Shown piece after piece: positions 25,307 to 33,503 of a DNA stretch of 64,000 nt (position 1 is its first letter; the number at the start of each line of letters is the position of its first letter). The stretch lies in NCBI GenBank assembly GCA_040756055.1, contig JBFLZR010000003.1:231260-295259 (forward strand), read 5' to 3'. The DNA comes from Candidatus Zixiibacteriota bacterium. GTDB taxonomy: Bacteria > Zixibacteria > MSB-5A5 > GN15 > FEB-12. A program made the position numbers and the translations under genes. Below the pieces are notes generated by a model. It saw nothing but the letters and a program-made list of their open reading frames with translations, ran no database searches and was not told where the DNA came from.

Positions 25307-25885
25307 TTAAAACGTAGATCCTGCGACTTGCGCGAGGCCTGTGGGTGGGGCGAATCTCCCCAGAATTCCAGGTGCTCCCAACAGCAGCATCCCTTTGGAT
25401 ACCAGTGCCTTTTCTTCTACGGTCACAATAGTAATATTATCGGAGGCAACAACTTCTTCTAAAGGCACAGATACAAATACTGGGGCCTCGGTAGTCCCGA
25501 TATCAGCCAGGTGTTGCTTGTGCGTAGAGCCGAGCAGAAGAGCCGAAAAGAGAATAACCAGCGAGGCAGCGACCGAAACAAGCGATCTGACGAAAGCATT
25601 GCGATCGTAGGAGCGTCTGTCCACGGCGCGTGTCGCTTCAGAAGGGGGGGCGATAGAATCCACCGTTCTTGCCCGAATCAGGCTAGTTGTTTCCAGCCAG
25701 TAATCCTGACCGGGGTCCGGCGTTTTTCTATTTTGGAGGAGCTCCTTGAGGACTATTGCCGATTCATATTCGGCCCGGCATTTATCACATGCCGTAATAT
25801 GTTTTTCAATTTGAGCCTGCTGCTCAGTTGTCAGTTCTTTATCGACAAAATCCTCAAGGAGCGCCAAAGTGCTTTGGCATGTCAT
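25307..25885 (-). CDS. Zinc-finger anti-sigma factor
   Basis: 192 residues. The N-terminal anti-sigma domain carries the ZAS motif H29-x-x-x-C33-x-x-C36 (H-I-T-A-C-D-K-C), and one membrane helix spans about 102-119. The C-terminal ~70 residues are probably periplasmic. It would hold the sigma factor encoded just upstream (2-base gap) at the membrane until a signal releases it. Confidence 0.85.
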   Translation of the reverse strand: MTCQSTLALLEDFVDKELTTEQQAQIEKHITACDKCRAEYESAIVLKELLQNRKTPDPGQDYWLETTSLIRARTVDSIAPPSEATRAVDRRSYDRNAFVRSLVSVAASLVILFSALLLGSTHKQHLADIGTTEAPVFVSVPLEEVVASDNITIVTVEEKALVSKGMLLLGAPGILGRFAPPTGLAQVAGSTF

Positions 25886-25887
25886 TT

Positions 25888-26463
25888 TTACTCCTTAGCT
25901 TTAAACCGCTGTTTTAAAATCTTCCTTATTTTGGTTCGCGCGATATGGAGGTTTGACCGAACGGTGGCTTCAGGACAATCGAAGACCTGGGCTATCTCAC
26001 TCTTGGTGTAACCTTCAACATCGTGAAGGATGGCTGTTAAACGTTGCCGAGGGGGCAACTGTTCCAGCGCCCGATTAACCTCTTCCATCAAGCGTTTTCT
26101 CTCGAAGCTCTCACTCGGCGTTTCCACGCGCGCTGACAAATCCATTTGGATGCTGCCGGGCAGCGTCGCGGTATCATCAGGTATGGCGCTGTGTCCCTTA
26201 TGCTTACGCAACATATCAATCGCGTAGTTGGTAGCTACCCGAATGATAAAGCTCGAGAAGTATCTTACATCATTTAGTTCCTTGCGTTTGCGATACACTC
26301 TGACGAAGGTCTCCTGAACCACCTCATCGGCATCGAGGTGATTCCCAAGTACCTGGTAGGCCAGAGAGTATATCTTCTTTCTGTATCGCTCGACCAGCAG
26401 TCCGAAGGCCTGGTCGTCGCCCGCCAGAAAGTCTTCAACCAGTTCGGGAATCGACTTATTCAT
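25888..26463 (-). CDS. ECF sigma factor (sigma-70 family)
   Basis: 191 residues with sigma region 2 (D-A-D-E-V-V-Q-E-T-F-V-R-V-Y, about 42-55) and region 4 (L-P-P-R-Q-R-L-T-A, then E-I-A-Q-V-F-D-C-P-E-A-T-V-R-S) joined by a variable linker. This is the usual length and order for an extracytoplasmic-function sigma factor. It is the first gene of a sigma/anti-sigma/lipoprotein operon. The target promoter cannot be deduced here. Confidence 0.9.
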   Translation of the reverse strand: MNKSIPELVEDFLAGDDQAFGLLVERYRKKIYSLAYQVLGNHLDADEVVQETFVRVYRKRKELNDVRYFSSFIIRVATNYAIDMLRKHKGHSAIPDDTATLPGSIQMDLSARVETPSESFERKRLMEEVNRALEQLPPRQRLTAILHDVEGYTKSEIAQVFDCPEATVRSNLHIARTKIRKILKQRFKAKE

Positions 26464-26544
26464 CCCCGAACCGCTTTCTATTACCTAACATAGGGACGCT
26501 TGCGGGTTTTGCTTGTTTAACAAAATTAGTCCAAAAAAATAGCA

Positions 26545-26573
26545 TTGACTACCCGGATTCAATAGATTATGCT
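26545..26573 (+). promoter_or_regulatory. Possible promoter of MFS transporter gene
   Basis: TTGACT and TATGCT are separated by 17 bases, about 55 bases upstream of the MFS start codon in the divergent gap with the ECF sigma gene. Confidence 0.4.
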
Positions 26574-26628
26574 TCAGGGCGATATTTGTCAATCTTTTTT
26601 TAGACAATAACTTAGAAGAAATAAAGTC

Positions 26629-28023
26629 TTGCCGGACGAACCCATCCAAAATAATAAGTACAAGCTCTTTTCCGTTGGGGCCATAGGTACCTTTATGGCA
26701 ACTCTTGACGGGTCTATTCTCAATGTTGCCCTGCCGACCATAGCCACCGACTTGGACATATCTATTGATATTGTCGCCTGGGTGGTGCTGTCGTATTCAT
26801 TGACGATGATTTCGCTGATGCTGGTGTTCGGGGCGTGGTCGGGAATCAGGGGTTATTATTTTTCATATCGGTTCGGGTATTCCCTTTTCATCATAGGGTC
26901 TCTTATCTGTGCCCTGAGCGGGGATATTTATATGCTGGTAGCGGGAAGGGTGGTACAGGCGGTTGGCACGGCCATGTTCGTTGCTGTTGGTCCGGGGATG
27001 ATCACGCAGGTTTTCGGCTCCGCTGAAAGGGGCAAGGGTCTTGGGATGATGGTTATGATGGTTTCGGCCGGGTTCATGGTGGGGCCGCCGCTGGGTGGTT
27101 TCATGCTCAGCGTGTGGCCGTGGTCATCAATCTTCTTGATCAATATCCCAATAGGACTGTTTGGTTTGGTATGGGTTCACAGGTATTTCAGGAATATTCC
27201 TCCGACTTCGCCGGGGAAAAAGCTCAATCTGAGAGGAGCGGTTTCGATTTCGCTCGGTCTGGTGAGCGGGACTTTCTGTCTTTCGTTGATTAACGACTTT
27301 CCCCTGTCTGACTTTCGGGTCTGGGGGCTGGCGGTACTTTCGCTGGCGGCAATCGCGGTTTTTTTCAAGTACGAATCACAACGGGAGTATGCTCTCATCG
27401 GGCTGGACATCTTCAGGAATCGTCCTTTTATAACGGCGCTGGGGGCCATGTTGTTTACCTTCATGTCAACCTCGGGAGTATTCATCTTAGTTCCTTTTTA
27501 TCTCGAAGACATCAAGCATTTCGAGCCGAGTCAGGTCGGGCTGTTTTTGATCATCGTACCGATACTCATGCTGGTGCTGGCGCCGGTTTCGGGAAGACTC
27601 TCCGATCGGATAGGGTATCGTTTTCTTACCAGTCTGGGGATCGTGCTTTTGATGGTCGGACTGGCGCTGCTGAGTGAACTCGGGGTTGACACCGCGAGTC
27701 GGTATATCGTGCTTTGTCTGATCGTGCTCGGGGCCGGAGTGGGGATTTTCAACACGCCGAACTCGTCGGCCATGATGGGTGCGGTTCGTGATGACCAGAG
27801 AGCCGTGGTTTCAAGTATTCTTGGGACGACACGGAACATTGGCATGTCGGTGGGCGTGGCGCTTACGACGGTACTTTTCAGCTATTTTCGGGTTGGTTAT
27901 TCCAGTGTCATGTCGGCGGCGGAGGCTTTTATACACAGCTATCGCAACGTAATCTATGTTTCTATTTTCATTGCTTTGATCAGTCTTATTTTGTCCGCAA
28001 CCCGGCACAACAGGCTGAGTTGA
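26629..28023 (+). CDS. MFS transporter, EmrB/QacA (DHA2) type
   Basis: 464-residue major facilitator superfamily protein. Residues 20-50 (F-M-A-T-L-D-G-S-I-L-N-V-A-L-P) match motif D1 of the DHA2 drug:H+ antiporter family, and V-A-G-R-V-V-Q-A-V-G follows as motif C context. About 13-14 hydrophobic segments are present. It probably exports small organic compounds; the substrate is unknown. Start is TTG, the only start that keeps the full N-terminus. It is divergent from the ECF sigma operon. Confidence 0.88.
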   Translation: MPDEPIQNNKYKLFSVGAIGTFMATLDGSILNVALPTIATDLDISIDIVAWVVLSYSLTMISLMLVFGAWSGIRGYYFSYRFGYSLFIIGSLICALSGDIYMLVAGRVVQAVGTAMFVAVGPGMITQVFGSAERGKGLGMMVMMVSAGFMVGPPLGGFMLSVWPWSSIFLINIPIGLFGLVWVHRYFRNIPPTSPGKKLNLRGAVSISLGLVSGTFCLSLINDFPLSDFRVWGLAVLSLAAIAVFFKYESQREYALIGLDIFRNRPFITALGAMLFTFMSTSGVFILVPFYLEDIKHFEPSQVGLFLIIVPILMLVLAPVSGRLSDRIGYRFLTSLGIVLLMVGLALLSELGVDTASRYIVLCLIVLGAGVGIFNTPNSSAMMGAVRDDQRAVVSSILGTTRNIGMSVGVALTTVLFSYFRVGYSSVMSAAEAFIHSYRNVIYVSIFIALISLILSATRHNRLS

Positions 28024-28039
28024 GCGCTAAATAAACTTA

Positions 28040-28067
28040 TTGACATTGCCGAAACATTGGCTATTAT
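28040..28067 (+). promoter_or_regulatory. Promoter of tRNA-Ala
   Basis: Consensus TTGACA, 16-base spacer, TATTAT; the -10 ends 14 bases before the tRNA. The layout suits a stable RNA gene. Confidence 0.75.
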
Positions 28068-28081
28068 AGGGTTCGTTTTAA

Positions 28082-28157
28082 GGGGCCATAGCTCAGCTGG
28101 GAGAGCGCTTGACTGGCAGTCAAGAGGTCAGGGGTTCGATCCCCCTTGGCTCCACCA
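28082..28157 (+). tRNA. tRNA-Ala (anticodon GGC)
   Basis: A complete cloverleaf of 76 bases: 7-bp acceptor stem, D-arm, anticodon stem CTTGA/TCAAG with loop CTGGCAG (anticodon GGC) and T-arm GGGGTTCGATCCCC. The acceptor stem holds the G3-U70 wobble that identifies alanine tRNAs. The 3' CCA is encoded. Confidence 0.97.
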
Positions 28158-28167
28158 AATTTGAGAG

Positions 28168-28194
28168 AAACCCCGCCGTTTGGCGGGGTTTTTT
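28168..28194 (+). terminator. Terminator after tRNA-Ala
   Basis: A perfect 10-bp stem (AAACCCCGCC with GGCGGGGTTT), loop GTTT and a run of T residues, 10 bases after the tRNA. Confidence 0.92.
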
Positions 28195-28241
28195 GTTTGG
28201 AAATATCGGAGGTACGTCTTAGATTCAGGTAAGACGAGATC

Positions 28242-28628
28242 ATGTACTCCTACGACAGGTTCATAAAAAGCCCGTGGTCGCTGGTTATTATCGGCGATGG
28301 CCGCGTCATTTTTCGCTCCAGGGCCTCAGCCCTCAAACCCTTGGTGCGGTATCTGAGAAGCAGACGAGATCACGGCGGTCAGGTGATTATTTATGACAAG
28401 TATATCGGACGAGCGGCAGCCATGCTTATGACCCTCATCGGACCGCTCGAGGTCCATACGCCTGTCATCAGCGAAGGAGGTAAACAGGTTCTGGAGCAAT
28501 ACCGAATTCGGTTTCACGCGGATCGGGAGGTGAAATTTCTCATGGGTATAGCATCTGACCAGATGTGTGGCTGGGAGAAGATGTCCATAGGGAAAACGCC
28601 GACGGAGCTCTGGGATATGTTGAAATAA
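28242..28628 (+). CDS. DUF1893 family protein
   Basis: 128-residue protein resembling DUF1893, a small family thought to have a cytidine-deaminase-like fold. Features are the opening I-I-G-D-G-R-V-I-F-R-S strand pair (about 16-26), a central Y-D-K-Y-I-G-R-A-A-A segment and a late C-G-W-E-K motif. Family function is unknown. AGGT lies upstream of the ATG. It is followed after 13 bases by the TPR membrane protein. Confidence 0.65.
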   Translation: MYSYDRFIKSPWSLVIIGDGRVIFRSRASALKPLVRYLRSRRDHGGQVIIYDKYIGRAAAMLMTLIGPLEVHTPVISEGGKQVLEQYRIRFHADREVKFLMGIASDQMCGWEKMSIGKTPTELWDMLK

Positions 28629-28641
28629 GTCGTACTTTAAT

Positions 28642-30780
28642 GTGCTCAACTGCCGCTTGCAATATGCGGCAATTTGGATGAGGAAGAGGGTAAAAAGACA
28701 ACCGCCAGTCGACAGCCTTGGACAACCGAATCATAATATTCTGACAACGCCGTTTATGGTTGTTGTAGCGCTGTATTTTGCAGGCAGCTTTTTCCCGGGT
28801 CGGCTGACCTGGGGCTTCAGTTACTGGAGTCTCTGGCCCTTGCCGGTAGCTGTCGGCGCGTTTGTTATTGCAGCTATCATGCTGAGACCGGGGGTGGCTA
28901 ACCCAATAGCGTTGTTGCTTGGCAGGGTGTGTCATCCGGCTGCGGCCATGACGGGGAAGGTCAAGAAACCGGTATCAATGGTTCTGCTTTTCGCCGCGGC
29001 AGTTCTGGTTCTGTTTTATTTCAGGTCACGCGGGCTGGTATATGGCGACGGCTACGCCGTGCTCAATGACACCACAAGTGGCGATGATGTTGTCCTGCTG
29101 GACCAATACTACCTTCAGATTCTGGCCGTCTATTTCAATCACTATGCCTATGCGTTTCTCGACGCCGTTGTGCCGTGGACAGCGCAGGATAAAATCGCGC
29201 TGATCAAAGCGGTCGGGGGCGCGGTCGGGCTGTGGGCGATTTTTCGGATCGCCCGGCAAATCACGACGGATGGTGTTTCGAGAGCTTTTGTAACTGTCGG
29301 AGCGCTTTCGAGTGGGTCGGTGATTTTATTCTTCGGCTATATCGAAAATTACACTTGGGCAACCGCTCTGGCTCTCTGGGCGTTGAGTTTTTCCATCGGT
29401 TTCGTCCGACGTGAGAACGGGGTGGCCGGGATGGTGATCTGCGCCGTGCTGGCATTCTTTTTCCACATGGCTACGCTGCCAATCGCGGTTGTCGTGCTGA
29501 TCAGTTTGTTTATGCGAGGCAGTCCCTCCGGCAATTTTCTTCTGGATATCGGCCTGAAGAAAGTAGCCGCGTTCTTTGCCGTTTTCTCGGGCATATTTGT
29601 CACGGTATCGCAACTTCTGGATATAGAAATCTTCGTTCCGCTTTGGGCGACGAGGGGGAATCCATATTCAGCGTTTTCGGCCGCCCATCTCATTGATGTG
29701 GCCAACCAGATGTTACTGGTAGCTCCTTTGGGGGTACTGCTACTGATCTTTACAGCAGCCTTTGGTCGTAAACTGGCGTTTGCGGTATCCGAAGAAGACG
29801 GCATTCTGTGCATGTCGGCGTGGCTGATGTTTCTCGTATCGTTCTGGGTGGATCCGGAGATAGGCGCTCCCCGTGACTGGGATCTTTTGTCGTTCTATGG
29901 TATTCCGTTGACGATGTGGGGGTTGTATCGGTTCACGAAGTTCTTCAGGCAGCGGCAAATTCCGTCCATTTATGCGGTCGCCGCGACAGTGGTCGCCGTT
30001 TTTACGCTTCTTCCGAATCTGTACGAAAAGCAGAGTCTTCAGCGGTCCGTGTCGCGCCTTGACATGTTACTGGCGGAGGATCCTCATTATCAGTCTACTT
30101 ATCAGTTGGCGGAACGCTGCATGCCGTGGGTAGCTATCCTGCAGCAGGGGGCGGATGAAGAAGAATTGGCGGTCAAGTACCTCCATCGCCGCTTACTTGC
30201 TGTTCCCGACGAGTACAAAGCCTGCTTTACACTGGGCGATATTTACCGTCGGCGTGGAATCTATGATTCGGCGTCGATTTATCTTCGTCGGGGGGCACAT
30301 CTCAAGCCTGATGAGATGCAGATGATTCTTACTCTGGCGAAGCTGGAACGACATCTTGAGCGTTACGCCGAGTCAATCAAGTGGGCCGCGAGGGCGGTTG
30401 AGTTGAGTCCCATGGATGTTGATGCTCTGACCGAACTGGGGATTGCGCTAAGTGAGCGGGGCTACCCTGAGCGATCTCTGCCTCATTTTCAGCGAGCGTT
30501 CAGCATAGCTCCGAGCGCCTATGACCAGCAGGTCAATCTGGGGATGTGTCATGCGATGACCGGCACGATAGACTCCGCGTACTATTATATCGCCATGGCA
30601 TTTTCGAATGCAGCTTCGAGCAGGAGACCGGAGTTGTGCTATTGTCTCATTTCCGCGGCGCTCGAACTCAATTTGACAGCGGATGCCTCGCGGTATCTTG
30701 ATACCTTAAGGCGAATTGATCCCTCATCACCGCACATATCGAGTCTGGGGGCTCAACTGGCAGCTGCCCAGAAACGCTGA
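28642..30780 (+). CDS. Polytopic membrane protein with C-terminal TPRs
   Basis: 712 residues. The first ~470 hold about ten to twelve membrane helices; the last ~240 are TPR repeats (for example A-C-F-T-L-G-D-I-Y-R-R-R-G and A-L-T-E-L-G-I-A-L-S-E-R-G). The overall plan parallels the GT39-type protein at the left of the window, and the TPRs are probably outside the membrane. No catalytic motif is certain. It may be a GT-C-like transferase or an envelope assembly factor. Start is GTG; an ATG 12 codons later is a good alternative. Confidence 0.6.
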   Translation: MLNCRLQYAAIWMRKRVKRQPPVDSLGQPNHNILTTPFMVVVALYFAGSFFPGRLTWGFSYWSLWPLPVAVGAFVIAAIMLRPGVANPIALLLGRVCHPAAAMTGKVKKPVSMVLLFAAAVLVLFYFRSRGLVYGDGYAVLNDTTSGDDVVLLDQYYLQILAVYFNHYAYAFLDAVVPWTAQDKIALIKAVGGAVGLWAIFRIARQITTDGVSRAFVTVGALSSGSVILFFGYIENYTWATALALWALSFSIGFVRRENGVAGMVICAVLAFFFHMATLPIAVVVLISLFMRGSPSGNFLLDIGLKKVAAFFAVFSGIFVTVSQLLDIEIFVPLWATRGNPYSAFSAAHLIDVANQMLLVAPLGVLLLIFTAAFGRKLAFAVSEEDGILCMSAWLMFLVSFWVDPEIGAPRDWDLLSFYGIPLTMWGLYRFTKFFRQRQIPSIYAVAATVVAVFTLLPNLYEKQSLQRSVSRLDMLLAEDPHYQSTYQLAERCMPWVAILQQGADEEELAVKYLHRRLLAVPDEYKACFTLGDIYRRRGIYDSASIYLRRGAHLKPDEMQMILTLAKLERHLERYAESIKWAARAVELSPMDVDALTELGIALSERGYPERSLPHFQRAFSIAPSAYDQQVNLGMCHAMTGTIDSAYYYIAMAFSNAASSRRPELCYCLISAALELNLTADASRYLDTLRRIDPSSPHISSLGAQLAAAQKR

Positions 30781-30796
30781 TCGCGCTAGGCGTGAT

Positions 30797-31660
30797 TCAA
30801 TCGTTCCCCTCAGAATCCTGAACAATTCGATAGCGTTTTATCCTGTCCAGCCTGAAGGTTCTGGCTGCCTTAGCTTTTTCGCAGAAGGCGTTTATGTAGT
30901 AGACCGAGCCGAGGCGGAAAACCTGCTGAGGGTGAATTATTCGATTGGTGGATGGCTTGACCGGGTGATCGTAGTCAATCATGACCCGTCCGTCAGTATT
31001 GATAGCAAGTTGCAGGTCCGCAAAGTTGTCCGGCAACTCGGCTTTTTCGCTTTCCCAGTCAGTCATCTTGTAGACAGTAAGAGTTTTCATTAGAGCGCTT
31101 GAGTCCGGAAGGTCAGCAAACTTGTGGGCGGCATTGGCAACGAGCCGGTAAACGAACTCGGCGTCACTGAGGGCGCGGTGCGCCTGCGAGTCGGAGATTC
31201 GGAAATGACGTACCAGGTTCAAAAGTGAGTATGACGGCAGACCGGGGAAGAACCGGTGGTAAATATCGACCGTATCCAGAATTGGGTTTTCACCAAAGGT
31301 CAGTTTAGAGCGGTCGAGTTCGGTTCCGACGAAAGATATATCGAAAGGTGCGTTGTGAGCTATAAGAATGGATTCAGGTCCGCAGAAGCCGAGAAAATCG
31401 CTCAAGACTCTGTCGGCGGTGGGCGAGCCTGCCACCATCTCATCGGTAATTCCATGAATTTCAATGACCTCTTCGGGGACGGGTCGCAGCGGGTTTATCA
31501 GTGACTGAAAAGTCTCAATGGGGCCGTCTTCCAGAGTGAATTTTACAGCCGCCAGTTCGACAAGCCGGTTGATCGGCGCCCACATTCCGGTGGTTTCGGT
31601 GTCAAAGGCCACGAATACCTGCCGTTTGAGGTAATCTGATAAGACGGGAAGGTTGCTCAT
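30797..31660 (-). CDS. DEDDh 3'-5' exonuclease fused to a WYL domain
   Basis: 287 residues. Residues 14-180 form a DnaQ-type exonuclease with all DEDDh residues: D20-x-E22 (F-D-T-E-T-T-G), D107 (N-A-P-F-D) and H161...D166 (H-R-A-L-S-D-A). Residues 215-280 look like a WYL domain (R-V-M-I-D-Y; the V-Y-Y-I-N-A-F strand in place of W-Y-L; R-T-F-R-L-D-R-I). WYL domains bind nucleic acid or nucleotide ligands and often regulate repair and defence proteins. I infer a ligand- or DNA-controlled exonuclease. It is divergent from the hal gene with overlapping promoters. Confidence 0.85.
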   Translation of the reverse strand: MSNLPVLSDYLKRQVFVAFDTETTGMWAPINRLVELAAVKFTLEDGPIETFQSLINPLRPVPEEVIEIHGITDEMVAGSPTADRVLSDFLGFCGPESILIAHNAPFDISFVGTELDRSKLTFGENPILDTVDIYHRFFPGLPSYSLLNLVRHFRISDSQAHRALSDAEFVYRLVANAAHKFADLPDSSALMKTLTVYKMTDWESEKAELPDNFADLQLAINTDGRVMIDYDHPVKPSTNRIIHPQQVFRLGSVYYINAFCEKAKAARTFRLDRIKRYRIVQDSEGND

Positions 31661-31665
31661 AGGGA

Positions 31666-31695
31666 TAATTAGGGTCGACCGAATTCAATTGACAA
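31666..31695 (-). promoter_or_regulatory. Promoter of exonuclease-WYL gene
   Basis: On the minus strand TTGTCA and TAATTA are 18 bases apart, and the -10 lies 5 bases before the ATG. No Shine-Dalgarno is visible. The -35 shares its bases with the -35 of the divergent promoter. Confidence 0.4.
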
Positions 31696-31716
31696 CCTCT
31701 TTTTGGAATATATCTT
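31689..31716 (+). promoter_or_regulatory. Promoter of the short ORF/ammonia-lyase transcript
   Basis: Consensus TTGACA, 16-base spacer, TATCTT. The predicted transcript starts near 31723, in front of a 36-codon ORF with a good ribosome site and then the ammonia-lyase gene. Confidence 0.6.
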
Positions 31717-31741
31717 TTCGGATACATGCGGAGGTTAAGTT

Positions 31742-31852
31742 ATGACGAATGTTTTTGATCAGGCAAGCGACAGGGTCTTTTCGATAAGGCCGGTCACCAA
31801 AGTCATGACCCGCTACACCCCTGAGTCAGGCTCAGGTCTTCAGGACACTTAG
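31742..31852 (+). CDS. Possible 36-residue leader peptide
   Basis: A 36-codon frame starts at ATG with GGAGG eight bases upstream, just after a good promoter, and ends 72 bases before the ammonia-lyase start. The peptide (M-T-N-V-F-D-Q-A-S-D ... G-L-Q-D-T) has no known motif and no run of histidine or aromatic codons, so classical attenuation is not supported. It may be a translated upstream ORF or chance. Confidence 0.3.
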   Translation: MTNVFDQASDRVFSIRPVTKVMTRYTPESGSGLQDT

Positions 31853-31924
31853 ATGTCCGCGCATCAGGTTGACTCGGCTGTAAATTTTTCCCTTAAAGAA
31901 TCACTAAGTTTTGGAGAATAGATT

Positions 31925-33448
31925 ATGGCTATAGTTTTAGACGGCTCCGGTCTGACGATAGAGAAGTTGGTCAGAATCGCGAGATACAATGAAGAGGTTT
32001 CGCTGCACCCCGATGCTGTTGCGCGCATCAAGAAATGCCGCGCTATGCTCGAGAAGAAGATAGAGGCCAAAGAGATCATGTACGGTGTCAACACGGGTAT
32101 AGGCGAGTTCTCGGAGGTGGTTTTGGATGACGAGCAGGTCAAGCAATTCCAGAAATACCTGGTTTATAATCATTCGGCGGGCATCGGAGATCCGGCGCCA
32201 ATCGAGTATGTGCGAGGCGCTATGGCTGCCAGAATTAATGTTCACGCTCACGGCAATTCGGGAGTTCGCCCGGAGGTGACCCAGACTCTGGTTGACATGC
32301 TGAACAAGGGAGTGACGCCCTTTGTGTGCCAGAAGGGATCGGTGGGGGCGTGCGGCGACCTGGCGCCAATGTCGCAGATTGCGCTGCTGATGATGGGAGA
32401 AGGCCAGGCATATTACAAAGGGGAACTTCTCGATGGTAAGGTCGCTCTGGACAGGGCAGGCATTGCTGTTCCCGGTTTGAAGACACGCGACGGACTGGCG
32501 GTGATCAATGGTTCAAACGTGCTGACAGCAATGAGCGCTATCCTTTTGTATGATGCCAACCGCTGGTTCAAGCAGGCCGAGATAGCGGCGGCTATGTCTT
32601 TGGAAGCGCTCAAGGCCAACATGAAACCGTATACGCCCAAGCTTCATGAGGTACGCGGGTTCGCGGGAGCTGTCAGGAGCGCGAAAGCAATCGGGAAACT
32701 GGTAAAGGGCGGCGATCTGGCCGAAGGTCGGATGAAGTGCAAGGTTCAGGATGCTTATTCGATGCGTTCGACGCCGCAGGTTATCGGAGCCGCACATGAC
32801 GCGCTTCAATATGCCCGTTCGCAGGTTGAAATCGAACTGAATGGCGTGGGTGACAACCCGATTTTCTTCCCGGACGAAAATCTGCAGTTATCGGGAGCCA
32901 ATTTTCAGGGAAGCCCGGTGTCGGTACCGATGGACATGATTGGCGCCTGTATCACGATGGTGAGCGTGATGTCGGAGAGGCGGATGAACCGCCTGAACAA
33001 TCCGGCCCTGAGTGTCGGTCTTCCGCCGTTTCTCACCAAGGGCGCCGGAATGTTTTCCGGTCTTATGCTCTGCCAGTACACGGCGGACTCACTGATCGTC
33101 GAACAGAGAATCCTGTCAACGCCGGCGTCGATTCATTCGATCCCCGCCGCGGCCGATCAGGAAGATTTCGTTTCGATGGGAATGAACACCGCTATCAAGA
33201 ACGCGCAGATACTCGATAACGCTTATGGCGTTCTCGGGATTGAATTTCTGGCGGCGGCGCAGGCTCTGGATTTCCGTGAATATAAATTCGGAGATGGCGT
33301 CACGAAGGCGAAAGAAGTTGTCAGACGTCATGTCGATTTTCTCGATATCGATCGCCCTCTTTACCCGGATAACACAGCCATGAAAAATCTCGTGAAATCG
33401 TGCGAGATTCTCGAAGAGGTTGAGAAGGTGGTCGGTCCGCTCGAGTAA
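31925..33448 (+). CDS. hutH: Aromatic amino acid ammonia-lyase (HAL family), Ala-Cys-Gly variant
   Basis: 507-residue member of the histidine/phenylalanine/tyrosine ammonia-lyase family, normal in length. Conserved blocks include Y53-G-V-N-T-G, N-H-S-A-G-I-G-D, Q-D-A-Y-S-M-R and G-N-S-G. The cofactor triad, normally Ala-Ser-Gly, is Ala142-Cys143-Gly144 (G-S-V-G-A-C-G-D-L-A-P); the codon is TGC. A His at the substrate-selectivity position (Y-N-H83) favours histidine, as in HAL. No hutU or hutI genes are nearby, so the standard histidine pathway is not evident here and the substrate is open. GGAG lies nine bases before the ATG. Confidence 0.85.
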   Translation: MAIVLDGSGLTIEKLVRIARYNEEVSLHPDAVARIKKCRAMLEKKIEAKEIMYGVNTGIGEFSEVVLDDEQVKQFQKYLVYNHSAGIGDPAPIEYVRGAMAARINVHAHGNSGVRPEVTQTLVDMLNKGVTPFVCQKGSVGACGDLAPMSQIALLMMGEGQAYYKGELLDGKVALDRAGIAVPGLKTRDGLAVINGSNVLTAMSAILLYDANRWFKQAEIAAAMSLEALKANMKPYTPKLHEVRGFAGAVRSAKAIGKLVKGGDLAEGRMKCKVQDAYSMRSTPQVIGAAHDALQYARSQVEIELNGVGDNPIFFPDENLQLSGANFQGSPVSVPMDMIGACITMVSVMSERRMNRLNNPALSVGLPPFLTKGAGMFSGLMLCQYTADSLIVEQRILSTPASIHSIPAAADQEDFVSMGMNTAIKNAQILDNAYGVLGIEFLAAAQALDFREYKFGDGVTKAKEVVRRHVDFLDIDRPLYPDNTAMKNLVKSCEILEEVEKVVGPLE

Positions 33449-33471
33449 GGTTGTCGTTGATATGAAATGAG

Positions 33472-33498
33472 AAAGGCTCGCCGGCGCGGGCCTTTTTT
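33472..33498 (+). terminator. Terminator after ammonia-lyase gene
   Basis: A 10-bp stem (AAAGGCTCGC with GCGGGCCTTT, one G-U), a 4-base loop and six T residues. It sits between the convergent ammonia-lyase and LtaS-like genes. Confidence 0.88.
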
Positions 33499-33503
33499 CA
33501 TAG

